A stretch of 64,000 nt of DNA from Tricholomella constricta (taxonomy: Eukaryota; Basidiomycota; Agaricomycetes; Agaricales; Lyophyllaceae): positions 434,001 through 498,000 of the forward strand of contig JAACJP010000009.1 of assembly GCA_013368375.1 (NCBI GenBank), written 5' to 3'. The notes beneath the pieces are model-generated. The model saw only the letters and a list, made by a program, of their open reading frames with translations, did not search any database and had not been told where the DNA came from. The stretch's first letter is position 1; each line of letters starts with the position of its first letter. Position numbers and translations under genes: made by a program. Below, one piece after another: positions 42,234-51,603 of this stretch.

Positions 42234-45034
42234 AAATTTACGTCGGTCTTGGGGCGGCGACGTTGTCCGCGCGCGAAGGTCGGTATCGCGATGACCTCTC
42301 GAGTGTTCGGGTCGGTGATGGTTATGATCGTATCGTCGGCGGATCTCGTTTTCACGTTAGAGCAAGTAAGTACGTCGAACGGGCGGCCAAGGAGTATATC
42401 GTATGCGGGATTGCGAATGACGTGCATTTGGAGGTAGAGCGTGACCTCTCCTATCGTACAAGGTACGTTTCGTGCTAGACCGAGCGACGGGTCGGTTGTT
42501 CCATTCGCTGATTGCATCTGCAGCACTATAGTTGGGTCGTATTTGACCCCTAGTCCATGGCAAACTTCTTCCGACATGGCTATGATCTGGCACCCGCTGT
42601 CGACGATGCTTTCTATCTGTTCTCTCGCGTCGACCATTATCATGATCGACCTGAGTGCGTGCGATTCCATTGCGACGATCAGTCGGTCCGGATGCTCGCC
42701 AGGTAGTAGTGTCTGGTAATACGTGTCGTAGATGTCGCCGGTGACTAGCGCTCCGGGCGGTGGCGTCGCGTTGTCGCTGTTGGATTCGCAAGGTAGTGCG
42801 TCGAGTTCCTCGATGAACGCCGACGTGGGGACTTCTTGGTATACCGTTGCGAGGTTGCCGGCGACGATACGCTTCGGTGTATTAGCTTCCCTAAACTTTC
42901 CGCGAACCTCTGGCGCTACCCCGCAGAGTTCTCGAACTGTGACCGGTATGGTGGCGTCGAGTGCGCGTTCGAACAGAGTCGTTGATTTGGTTGGATCTGT
43001 AATGGGCGCTTGTGTGCGATACGCACTGTCGGCTTTCGCCCTCTCCGTGGCGGCTAAGTTTCGCGTGGTAGGGGGGATGTATCGGTTCTCAGGAATGTTA
43101 GAGAAAGGGTGTACTGGAGTTTGGTCGTGGGCATTGCCTGTGGCGTCGGTCTTGGTACTGGGGATCAGAGGTATGTTGGCCGGTGGCGGGGGAGCCTTGG
43201 CTTGGCTTTTCGTCGCGTCCGAGACGGGCTGCGACGCGGGCGCTGATTTGTTGACTGGTGCGATCCTTGGTTGGTCGGCGTCTTGAACGGTTTCGACCGT
43301 GACGGGTCGCTTTTGCGGTGCGCGGCTAATAAGTTCTACGCCGTCGAACACCTCTTTCCTTGCGCGCAGGGTGTTGAGTTCTCGTTCTAACACGATCATG
43401 CGATCCTCGATTTTCAGGTCATGGTCGGTGACGTCGTTAAACTGTAGTATTTCCAACATCATGCTTTCGGTCGGGTTCGCGTTCGCTGATAGCTGTCCTG
43501 TCGCCATTTGGCCGGGGTTGCGTCTGTGCCACTCGTCTAACTTGTCTTTTATGTATCGGCCTGGAGTTCCCGCCGGTATGCGCGCGCCGCTTGGTAGGCC
43601 TATTTTGTTGTCGTCGGTTCGTCGGCAGCGTCCTTCGGTCGCGTATGTTTGATGTATGGGACAGTTAGGAATATAATGTCCTTCACCACCGCAGAAGTGG
43701 CAGTTGTCATTAGGTGACTGATTCGGTCGGCCGCCGTCGCCTCCTTTGTCTTGTCCTAAGCGTTGGATATGTTGTTCCAACAGGTTGATTCTTTCGTAGA
43801 GCTCTTCCAACTTGAGGGGCTGTCCCGTGTTAGGCGACTTGGTCGCGCCCGTTAACGACCCGCTTGGCGCGATCGTAATTTGTGGGGGCGCGCCCGATGG
43901 CGCTTCCTGTCGTTGGCCGGCGTTTGTTCCATGGAGGATATGTTCAGCCGCAGCGCGAACGGTTTCCGTGGCGTAGGGGTCGTCGGGATGGTGGTTCGGG
44001 TTTAGGATCTCGAGCCTGCGATGGATCTTTGACCATAGATCGGACTGGAACGCGCGACGGAATTGGCGGTCGCGTTCGTTTATCGAAAGTCGGTTTTTGC
44101 TGACAAGGAACTGGGTAACAGAAAGGAACTGTCGGTAATATTCCCCGAGGTCACTATTCGACTGGATCCCGAGTCGGTGTCGTTCTCTGATCAGGTAGTC
44201 GAGGTCGGCCATTGAATACTTTCTTTCTTCGCTTGCGCCTGGGTAAAGCGCCATTATCGCTTTTCGCCAGTCGTCGTATGTGGTACCGACTGCGAATTCG
44301 TCAAGTTGCTCCCACAGATCCGCGGTATCGATGTCGGTGTATCGCGTAGTGTGCGTTTTCTTTTCTTGCTCATCTACGACGTTACACTCGATGAAGAGAT
44401 GATTTAAGTCCGAAAAATATCGGCGCAGTTCACGCGCGCGTTCGGGTACGAACGTCGGCGCCGAGCTTTGTCCGCGTGCGGGCATCGGCTTTATAATGAT
44501 TGGTGGTTGTGCCATGATAGATGGTATTGGTTTCGGGATAGGGGACGGGGAGGGGGAATACGACGGTGAAGAAGAATCTGAGATTTCTGGGGTCGCGGGC
44601 GATAGATAGGGGAGTCTAAATTCAACTCCTTGATCGGTGGTAGGAGGTTCCGACGCAAAGGGGTCGAAAGCTAGGTCGGGTTGCGCGGTTGGTTCGGGGA
44701 GCGGTGTTTGATCGGTCGGGGTAGGCGACGGTAGTGTCGACGAAGGGCTATAGAAGAGCGGGCTGAGGTTGTTATGGATCGCGCGGTGTGGGGTTACTGA
44801 GCGGAAGAACGGGGAGAGCGATTCTGAGTCGGTGTCGACTTGTCCGAGAGCAGCGCGAATTTCGGCACGGAGGGTTCGGGCTTTAGCTTCTTGTCGGGTT
44901 GCGGGCGGAATGGTCGACGAGTCGTAGGTTTTTATGAACAAGAGGAATGAGGTTGCGTGTTCGGCGGTGGCTTTTAAAACCCTCGCGGTGGGCTCCAGAA
45001 TGATAGAGCTAGAAGGCCTGTAGGTGCTGTGCAC
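42212..45034 (-). CDS. gag: Retrotransposon gag-protease
   Basis: The frame is open from within the 5' LTR (45034) to a stop at 42212-42214, up to 940 residues. The true start may be the later Met of MAQPPIIIKPMPARGQ (about 44515), since the upstream part covers the primer-binding site. A capsid-like helical region (ERARELRRYFSDLNHLFIEC, DWRKAIMALYPGASEERKYS) leads to a CCHC zinc knuckle, CHFCGGEGHYIPNC (C-x2-C-x4-H-x4-C), for RNA packaging. A proline-rich linker follows. The C-terminal part is an aspartic protease with catalytic DSG in IESIVDSGCQIIAMS and the flap/hydrophobic motif AYDILLGRPF. Pol follows in the -1 frame. Confidence 0.9.
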   Translation of the reverse strand: MHSTYRPSSSIILEPTARVLKATAEHATSFLLFIKTYDSSTIPPATRQEAKARTLRAEIRAALGQVDTDSESLSPFFRSVTPHRAIHNNLSPLFYSPSSTLPSPTPTDQTPLPEPTAQPDLAFDPFASEPPTTDQGVEFRLPYLSPATPEISDSSSPSYSPSPSPIPKPIPSIMAQPPIIIKPMPARGQSSAPTFVPERARELRRYFSDLNHLFIECNVVDEQEKKTHTTRYTDIDTADLWEQLDEFAVGTTYDDWRKAIMALYPGASEERKYSMADLDYLIRERHRLGIQSNSDLGEYYRQFLSVTQFLVSKNRLSINERDRQFRRAFQSDLWSKIHRRLEILNPNHHPDDPYATETVRAAAEHILHGTNAGQRQEAPSGAPPQITIAPSGSLTGATKSPNTGQPLKLEELYERINLLEQHIQRLGQDKGGDGGRPNQSPNDNCHFCGGEGHYIPNCPIHQTYATEGRCRRTDDNKIGLPSGARIPAGTPGRYIKDKLDEWHRRNPGQMATGQLSANANPTESMMLEILQFNDVTDHDLKIEDRMIVLERELNTLRARKEVFDGVELISRAPQKRPVTVETVQDADQPRIAPVNKSAPASQPVSDATKSQAKAPPPPANIPLIPSTKTDATGNAHDQTPVHPFSNIPENRYIPPTTRNLAATERAKADSAYRTQAPITDPTKSTTLFERALDATIPVTVRELCGVAPEVRGKFREANTPKRIVAGNLATVYQEVPTSAFIEELDALPCESNSDNATPPPGALVTGDIYDTYYQTLLPGEHPDRLIVAMESHALRSIMIMVDAREQIESIVDSGCQIIAMSEEVCHGLGVKYDPTIVLQMQSANGTTDPSLGLARNVPCTIGEVTLYLQMHVIRNPAYDILLGRPFDVLTCSNVKTRSADDTIITITDPNTREVIAIPTFARGQRRRPKTDVNFRILSRK
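42233..42239 (-). promoter_or_regulatory. Candidate -1 ribosomal frameshift heptamer, A AAT TTT
   Basis: In gag phase the codons are gtA AAT TTT, fitting X-XXY-YYZ. Slipping back one base enters the pol frame (next codons TCG TAT ACT), which stays open to the pol stop. The gag stop lies 18 bases beyond the heptamer. A downstream structure was not evaluated. Confidence 0.6.
44979..44998 (-). promoter_or_regulatory. Candidate primer-binding site
   Basis: Read on the minus strand, TGGAGCCCACCGCGAGG begins three bases inside the 5' LTR end, the usual place for pairing with the CCA 3' end of a tRNA. It would need a tRNA ending GTGGGCTCCA. I could not assign the tRNA. Confidence 0.55.
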
Positions 45035-46075
45035 AACAACAAAACAACTAACAACTATGGGGGGCGAGAAATGTTAAAAGTTCCCAAACACGCGAGTGTG
45101 CAGGGTTTGAAAGTGGTGGTGGGATGAGAGTAAAGACGATCCGACTCGTAATTAGTCGAGCCGACGGCGACGCGATAGAATACGATCGTTCCCAGGCGGA
45201 ACGGGTCGGTAACACGACTTTTGTGTCGGTTGTGCGACAACGAGACGAACGAGACGAATACGAAGAACTCACGGGTTCGGGCGACGGTTTACGAGACGAC
45301 AGAGACGACGGTTACGAGGTTTACGACGGTGGCGACGGGTTATACGATGAGAACGATGCGGAGACGACAGAGACGACGGTTTTGAGCTATTAACTCTGAG
45401 AGTGAGGGAAAATACGGGCTGTAATTCACTGGGGGAGGTAGGTAGTACATGGGTATGTTTTTATACTATGTGACCGACTCGCCTCTCGCAGGCCGGCGAG
45501 ACAGGTGTTTTACTGGTTTATTGAGACAAGTGTCGCCAAGCTGGGTACCACGCGGCGCTTTTTAGAGAGTGTGGCGCTCCTTGGCTCGGCAAAGGGGCTT
45601 TTGATCGGTTCGAGGCGTCGGGTCGGATGTGTGATTGGTGGCGGCCTTTCGATCGGTAGTGGCTCTTGGAGGCGGAACTCCGTGGTGCGGCCGGATCCTC
45701 TCTGCGAATGGCTGGGCAAGGTGTTTCCTAGGGTAATTTCAAATCGGGTTTGGTTGTCGCCGGGTTGAGACCTTGGCATACAAACGTGCGCGGTCGCTGA
45801 CAGATTATACGGCGTTCCGTGCTCCGTGTACCCAGGGAGAAGAACTGGCGTTTCAAGTTACTCTGTCTCTTGGTCGGTACGTCGGTCATTTGGTCGTATT
45901 GTCGGTCGGTCTGTCGTATTGTCGGTCGGTCTGTCGTATTGTCGGTCGGTCTGTCGTATTGTCGGTCGGTCGGTTTAGCGCTTCGGTCGTATTCGGGAGT
46001 GTGTTCGTTGTGGCGCAGCGGTTGAGGTCCGTATTATGGGCTGGCTCTGTGTATAGCGCGGGACGGTGCTCATCA
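45001..46075 (-). repeat. 5' LTR (1075 bp)
   Basis: It is the direct repeat of 33087-34141, with three rather than two copies of gtcggtcggtctgtcgtatt near 45900-45965 (+). It begins TG and ends CA. It should carry the promoter for gag-pol, including the TATA box at 45458-45465. Confidence 0.93.
45458..45465 (-). promoter_or_regulatory. Candidate LTR TATA box
   Basis: The minus strand reads TATAAAAA in the 5' LTR, about 457 bp before the LTR end in the direction of gag. The same sequence is in the 3' LTR near 33544-33551. A transcript starting 25-35 bp later would have R-U5 of roughly 430 bp. Confidence 0.5.
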
Positions 46076-46455
46076 GCGGCACTCTCTAGGAAGGTGAGGT
46101 ATATGTGGTTAGCCCCTCTAACATCAAGAGAGAAGGAGGAGGGTAATTTACATGCTGCCTCTTGCACACTTTTTTCACATCTTGTTAGGATCATATTGAC
46201 TCCCAAAATACCCTAAAATCATGAGAAGAAATACAAAAGCGATCTGTGGGCACCTAACCATCATTTGCCAGCATTTCAAAGACCAGATATGTACATATAT
46301 TACACGGTAATGGATTGTAGAAGCTTCAGATACTTTGAGGTGACACGAAATTATTCGAGCGGGATTTGAAAATAGACCTTGGACTTAGTCTCCGGTAGCC
46401 GACCTTAGTACAGATGACAGTCGATCTGTTATACCTTGGACTCCCAGGCAACCGT
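46076..46455 (-). repeat. Right arm of the diverged long inverted repeat
   Basis: It pairs with 32440-32768 in reverse complement, starting right at the retrotransposon boundary (gcggcactctctagg). Relative to the left arm it contains an extra stretch of about 50 bp (around 46383-46436) bordered by a repeated ccttggac, which looks like a small insertion with a short duplication. Confidence 0.65.
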
Positions 46456-46612
46456 ACACCTCAAACTTCGAAGCTCCTCAAGGCAACCAAAATCCCATTT
46501 TTTGGTCATGAAAGGATGCTCAATACCCAAATCTTTATTTCGATAGCCAGAATGCACCGTGCGTGTCTAGTTAGCACAGTTTTTATCCCCTACTCATAAC
46601 CACCCAGACATC

Positions 46613-47055
46613 AGCAATCCTTCTAAATTCCGGAGGCTCAAGCGACACGCCATACATGCCAATGTCTCGGGTCTCGTCAAGGTGCACGACCTATTCAGCT
46701 CGCCCGGAATGTAATACACTGAAATCGCATTTTAACAAGACAGGAAAGCCTGGGGTACTCGTGTTTGAGGGGAGCAAAGAGTCTATCTCAACTTTTCTCG
46801 AGAACGTGCGTGGTATGTGCACCCGCAGTTTACAAATCTTATTGACTTAAACCAACCTACGCAGTCCTTCGTTATCTCCAATTCCAGCACGTCGACACGC
46901 AGCCCTTGGCCATTGATATGCAGGGTGGTTTGGCTCAATCGAAGGTCGGGTTACGCGAAGTCGTCGATATGAGGGCGCTTGTCGACGCGCTGGACCAAAT
47001 TGGTCTAAAGCCTTGGTTCAGGACGCAAATGTCGATGGATAAGGGGCCGCCGTAA
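46613..47055 (+). pseudogene. 5'-truncated RWD/DUF1115-like protein gene (RWDD2 type)
   Basis: Three exon-like pieces survive. SNPSKFRRLKRHAIHANVSG (46613 onwards) is followed by an intron-like gap. KTGKPGVLVFEGSKESISTF then ends at ENVR. After an intron (about 46813-46863) comes LRYLQFQHVDTQPLAIDMQG, then LVDALDQIGLKPWFRTQMSM and a stop at 47053-47055. KPGVLVFEG and the terminal WFRTQM pattern fit the C-terminal DUF1115 domain of RWD-domain proteins. I find no N-terminal RWD domain upstream, where the repeat block begins within a few hundred bases. The 5' end is therefore probably lost, or lies in small exons I could not see. Function unknown. Confidence 0.45.
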
Positions 47056-47209
47056 CCTTGTTGGACGCTGTGAAAGAGAGAGCAACACTGAACGCACCTT
47101 GCCCACGGGTATTCCAATAATCCGACGAGCCTTTCATCGACACCACAAACGGATGTATAGTTGTGGAAGCCGACGAAACGTGTTCTGATGTATATCTGCA
47201 TATGGTACC

Positions 47210-48372
47210 TCATTTTCCCCACCGCCACCAACCATCACCAGGCTCATCCTTCTCACTCTTTGCAGTCCTGTTCAGAATGCTGCCCGCTTTGAACCCCTGA
47301 TCCCGTTGCCTCTCTTCCCACTCATCATCATCCAGATATTTCCTAATCGCCCTTCCCTCCAGGTTCGACGGTCCTTCACCCACACCCAGTGATTCCTTCC
47401 TTTTGCGGTTCCACTCCTCCACCTCTTCCGCATCGTCCGCCAGCGCAACGTACGCCTTGGCCACGCGCCAGTCAACCTCCTTCATCAAAGTCTGCAACCT
47501 CTTCTCTGCGCGCTCTTTGCCACGGCTGGCCTCCCGTTCTCTTGCCTGCTCCGGTGTTTCTTTATTCAAAGGAACTTCAGTTTTCCGCACTGTCGGCGGG
47601 AGGATGAGAAAGCGCCGGGTGTGCAGGAGGTGTGGTGTGGTTCTGAGTGTGCTGGGTGGGAGGTTATTCAGCCGACACAGTTCATGACCCTGGAAAGCCT
47701 TCTCAGAACAAGACCGATAAAGACTCAATTGATACCTACGTCAAGCCCATAACGCAGGACAATACCTTGAAGGGTATCGGATCTGGTGATGTGGTATTTC
47801 AGAGGCAAGGACTCGGCCTCTGTTCCATCCGGAGTTTGTTCATCCTCCTCTACTGTTGGAATCTCCGACTCAATTGCGGTGGTTGAGATGTCTCCTTGAA
47901 AAGCCTTGTGTGGAATGATCGCGGGCGGAGGGCTCTGTCCTGGGGAAAGGACATCCTGGGCGACAGTTAGGCCTTCTTTCTCATCGTCGAAGTTGGATTC
48001 GTCCTCATCATCACCTAAGACAAACATATCTTCATCCCTTGCAGCCCCGTCAATGTTCAGACGAGCTCCCGAACGAGGTATGGATCCTGAAGGAGAGCGC
48101 ACAACGCCAACGCCTCCGAGACATGCCAAACAGGGATTATACCTCTGGAGCCGGGGGTTTCTCGCGATGCAGCTGGGGCAAATGAGCCGTTGGCAGCATG
48201 GCGTAGTAAAAACTCCGGCTGATATATCTGTTGTCGACGTCGATATGCCAGAGTTTGAATTGAATTTCTTGAGAGGTGGGAGAGAAGAGGAGCAAGCGAA
48301 ACAGAGCGTGGTATTCTTGTCGATGTCAACTTTCGTGACAGATGTGAGGAGCAGGGGAGTAGGGTATGGCAT
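47210..48372 (-). CDS. LysM-domain protein with cysteine-rich zinc-binding region
   Basis: The start is taken at 48372 (MPYPTPLLLTSVTKVDIDKN); an upstream in-frame ATG at 48483 would leave 3 bp to ATG17. The N-terminal part has paired cysteines (LCFACSSSLPP, TTPCCQRLICPSCIARN, YNPCLACLGG), a RING- or zinc-ribbon-like ligand set. An acidic linker follows. A LysM domain is formed across an intron (about 47692-47737): LKYHITRSDTLQGIVLRYGLD joined to GHELCRLNNLPPSTLRTTPH and RFLILPP. The C-terminal part is charged and helical, ending DGWWRWGK. There is no signal peptide, so the LysM is probably intracellular, unlike secreted chitin-binding LysM effectors. About 370 residues. Confidence 0.72.
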
Positions 48373-48486
48373 TGGCAATGATTTCGCTATTCTTGATGGA
48401 GTGTAAGATTGATAGTGGGAATGAAGAGGAGTGTGACATGTGGCGCTGCGGACGACGCGTCCGAGTCTCACGATGACTGTCAACTC
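48373..48486. promoter_or_regulatory. Shared divergent promoter, LysM gene / ATG17
   Basis: About 114 bp separate the preferred start codons of the two divergent genes. No core promoter motif is evident. Confidence 0.45.
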
Positions 48487-50452
48487 ATGTCATCACCGCC
48501 GGCCCAACCGCCTCTCGTCTCGCTCGTTCTACAGTCAAAGAAGGCTCTCCAGAACGGCGAACAGCTCTGTTCACGCGCTCATGCCGTCTCCAACACGTCC
48601 GCCAATATCTCGATCGACGTTGTAGCCCTTGATGCTAAAGTGCGATGGGTGACAGAGGCTGTCGGCGAACAGCTCAAGGTACCTTTACATGACTATGACA
48701 AGCAGGAATTTCTAAATCACACATGATAGCTGGTGGCAATAGTGGCCAAGAGTATTGAGGAGAAACGCGCGTACCTTGAGAAACAGGTTCAGGTGAGCGC
48801 ACAGTGATCTTCGCGATATATCCCGCACCTCATCACAGGTGCTGCCTCGCGTACCCAGGAATGGGACAAGCTTCGCGTGAAACACTCCGACGCGCTCGAC
48901 AATGTCCTCGAGTCCCTTGGCTCGCAGCTCGTGCCACCAGACTTTCACCAAAGCACCTCAGCGGACTCGTCCCTTTTCGGGAGCCAACTCTCGGACGGTG
49001 GTCAGGAACAATATTCGGACCCGCGCAAAATTAACGGCTCGGGGGGTACAATATCGGCAGTCAGTCATAGCCCCTCGTCGACGCTGCGATTTGGCTTGCG
49101 CAACGGCAACAACGCAAAGCAATGCGAGAAGGAGAAGGAAACGGACAAGAGGTCATGGAAGACACTCCGCGATTTTGTTGATGATCAAGCTATCGAGGAT
49201 GCGCTGGAAACGATGGAGAACGACCGGCTGGGACTCGATGTAAGCACCTACATATTTCACCTCAAATCGCGAGCTCAGTCCGTTGTCATGTGCATAGTAC
49301 ATCTTAAGCAAGACGGACGAATACCCCGAAACACTTACAACCACGATAACCTCCATTCAAGACTCATTACCAGAGATCTCCCCGGACCCTCCAATGAAAT
49401 TTGTGGAGGAAATTCTTGCTGCGCAGGATGTGATAATAACGTCCATGGCGGCCCATCTGGAAAGTTTGACATCCCATTATGGTCAGATGGCCAACGCACT
49501 GCGGGAGAGCGAAGCTGGAGAGGCATTCAGCGAAGAAGATTTGCACGGTAATTTACCCACAATACTATACGACAACCCATTTATGCTGCCGTTATCCAGA
49601 CATGAATCGGGATACTAATGAACTCCCTGCGATTATGGCTGAACTAGAAGAGAGTGCTGACGCGATCGATGAGCATCAGTACGTGTTGCGCTCCGATGAA
49701 TCTCTTGTTCTAATCACTACCCTTGTAGCGAGAAGCTTCAGGCCACAAGAAAGATGTCAGATATCCATCTATCTCTTCTGATCCACACTTTAGACGACCT
49801 TGACGAGCTGGGTAACATTATGGTGGAGATGTTGCAAACTCAGGAGGAAGTTGAGGTACGTCCCTCGCTCGCCCATCCCTTTAAATGTTTTTTTGACCTC
49901 GGGGAATGCATACACAGGTGAAATGTGAAGAGGAATTGAACGGACTACATAATCACCTCTTGACGATTGAGCACCTTCACAACCGCTTCGTGTCCTACCA
50001 GACCGCCTTCAACAAGCTTATCCTAGAGCTCGCACGGCGAAGACAGTACCGCGAAGCTGCTGAGAACATCGCGCGGGGGATGGCGTCGCAGCTTGAGTCC
50101 ATGACGGAGGGTACGTTTACCCTACATCGTGTCTTTGCAATAGACTCAGGTCTCCGTCTATAGAAGAGAACCACGTGCGCAGTCTCTTTAATGCGGAGTA
50201 CGGAGCCCATCTTCCAGAAGACATTTGTCTCTGTGTTGGGAATGCGCCGACGCGGTGGGAAGTTGTGCCACGGAGCGGCGACGCGCTGGACTTCTTGCCT
50301 GTTATCGACAGCGATCTCATCACGCAGGTACGTTGAAGGCTCGGTGGTATCTTGCATGATGTTGATATCAGTGTTGGATGATTTAGGCGAAGGACCACAT
50401 TCAGGCAGAGCTGGAGGGGTCACCTGGCGCGTTAGGTGCAGAAAGCATGTGA
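48487..50452 (+). CDS. ATG17: Autophagy scaffold protein Atg17
   Basis: Atg17 is the long coiled-coil scaffold of the Atg1 kinase complex at the phagophore assembly site. The start at 48487 (MSSPPAQPPLVSLVLQSKKA) is followed by LQNGEQLCSRAHAVSNTSAN and LDAKVRWVTEAVGEQLK. Further exons give WDKLRVKHSDALDNVLESLG, a low-complexity insert, TLRDFVDDQAIEDALETMEN, MKFVEEILAAQDVIITSMAA, HLSLLIHTLDDLDELGNIMV, and LHNHLLTIEHLHNRFVSYQT with FNKLILELARRRQYREAAEN. The C-terminal signature is HLPEDICLCVGNAPTRWEVV. A last intron (50330-50388) leads to AKDHIQAELEGSPGALGAES. About 500 residues, usual for the family. It is divergent from the LysM gene. Confidence 0.9.
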
Positions 50453-51603
50453 GGATTGGATGAATCAATCGGCCTGCACTCCGTCAAGTTCAGCATTGCT
50501 CAATTAGAGTTGAGTCTATTCTTCACAGTATTTTGTGAGCTTCAGCGTGATACAGATTTCCCTTTCTCAGGGTCGCACGCTGTGGTCCTCTCGAAATTTT
50601 GTATCCTTTTGCAGTCGTTGCACGTATCACTATTGACATATCTTCTTATTCCCACCACCACCACCACGATCATTATCACGACCTTTTACGAACTCCAACA
50701 ACCTTCAATGACATCCAGAATCTATACAACAACAACTCAATTCATCACCTAGCAGAAGCCCCGCCACTATCCATACATCTCGGATTCGAGTTTTCGAAAA
50801 ACCTATCGGTGCTCTATGCCCACCCTCCACCCCAAACTCGCTATCCTATACTCATCCCTCATTGCCCTGGAAATGGCCACTATAGGTCTTGGATGTTGTA
50901 ATCCGTGTTCCGCCTCAAACAAGCTTCCAAAAAGCTGCCTCGTTCATGATTGGAGCAGAACCGCTACCTCAGCCCGGAAGTTTGCTGAATCAGATCTTCA
51001 CGCCCATGCCTTGCCTTGTGAGCAGTCAAAAAGTTGTATGGCTTTACGACGATTTACATCCCTCAGTGTAAGGAATATCTGTACTTATGTATACGTAACA
51101 GCGCTTTAATAAACATAAACCATACCCTAGAATCTAGCGCTAGAACTATGTAATATACGAGCACACTGAGTGTTGAGATGTCGCTTTATGCAAGCATGGT
51201 CTCTCGAGATCTCAGCCATGATGTTGGGCTTCCAGTGAGGGGTGAGCGAAGAAATGGACGACAGTTTTAGGACAACATCGGGAAAGTTGTTTGCGGATTG
51301 CACGCAGCCGATGAAAGCAATCCTTTAGATGATGAATGTCCTTTGCCAGTATGAACATCATCGATTCTATATTCCATGTAGGTCCCGATTCCAGAGATGG
51401 ACAAGTCAGTATGACAGGTGGCCCGTGAAGCATTGCGTTACCCTTCAGCCTAATGGTATGGTGGTATGGATGGCCTTAATCCATATATGTAGGTCATCTA
51501 ACCAGTCGCAAGACTGTAATAGCCATCTAAAACCAACGTAGCGAGCACGCGAAAACCATGCGAGGATGGACGAGGAATTTCTAAACTTCGTAGAGTTATA
51601 TGA
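50453..51603. other. Intergenic region with no recognised gene
   Basis: It lies between the ATG17 stop (+) and the ABC transporter stop (-). A short CAC/ACC-rich run (ccaccaccaccaccacgatc) occurs near 50654. Open frames here are short and unsupported. Confidence 0.5.

Larger units (their letters stand above)
33087..46075 (-). mobile_element. Full-length Ty3/Gypsy-type LTR retrotransposon with two antisense genes
   Basis: The element is 12,989 bp, encoded on the minus strand. Its 5' LTR is 45001-46075 and its 3' LTR is 33087-34141; both begin TG and end CA. The flanking 4-bp gcgg (33083-33086 and 46076-46079) is the probable target duplication. The domain order protease, reverse transcriptase, RNase H, integrase defines Ty3/Gypsy (Metaviridae). 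Gag-protease and pol frames are uninterrupted. LTRs differ by three substitutions and one 20-bp repeat unit, so insertion is recent. Between pol and the 3' LTR lie two plus-strand genes not part of the usual gene set. It inserted into an older inverted-repeat element. Confidence 0.93.

Noticed and set aside
44979..44998. Naming the priming tRNA
   Set aside because: The implied 3' end (GTGGGCTCCA) does not match a tRNA I can identify with confidence without a tRNA set for this genome.
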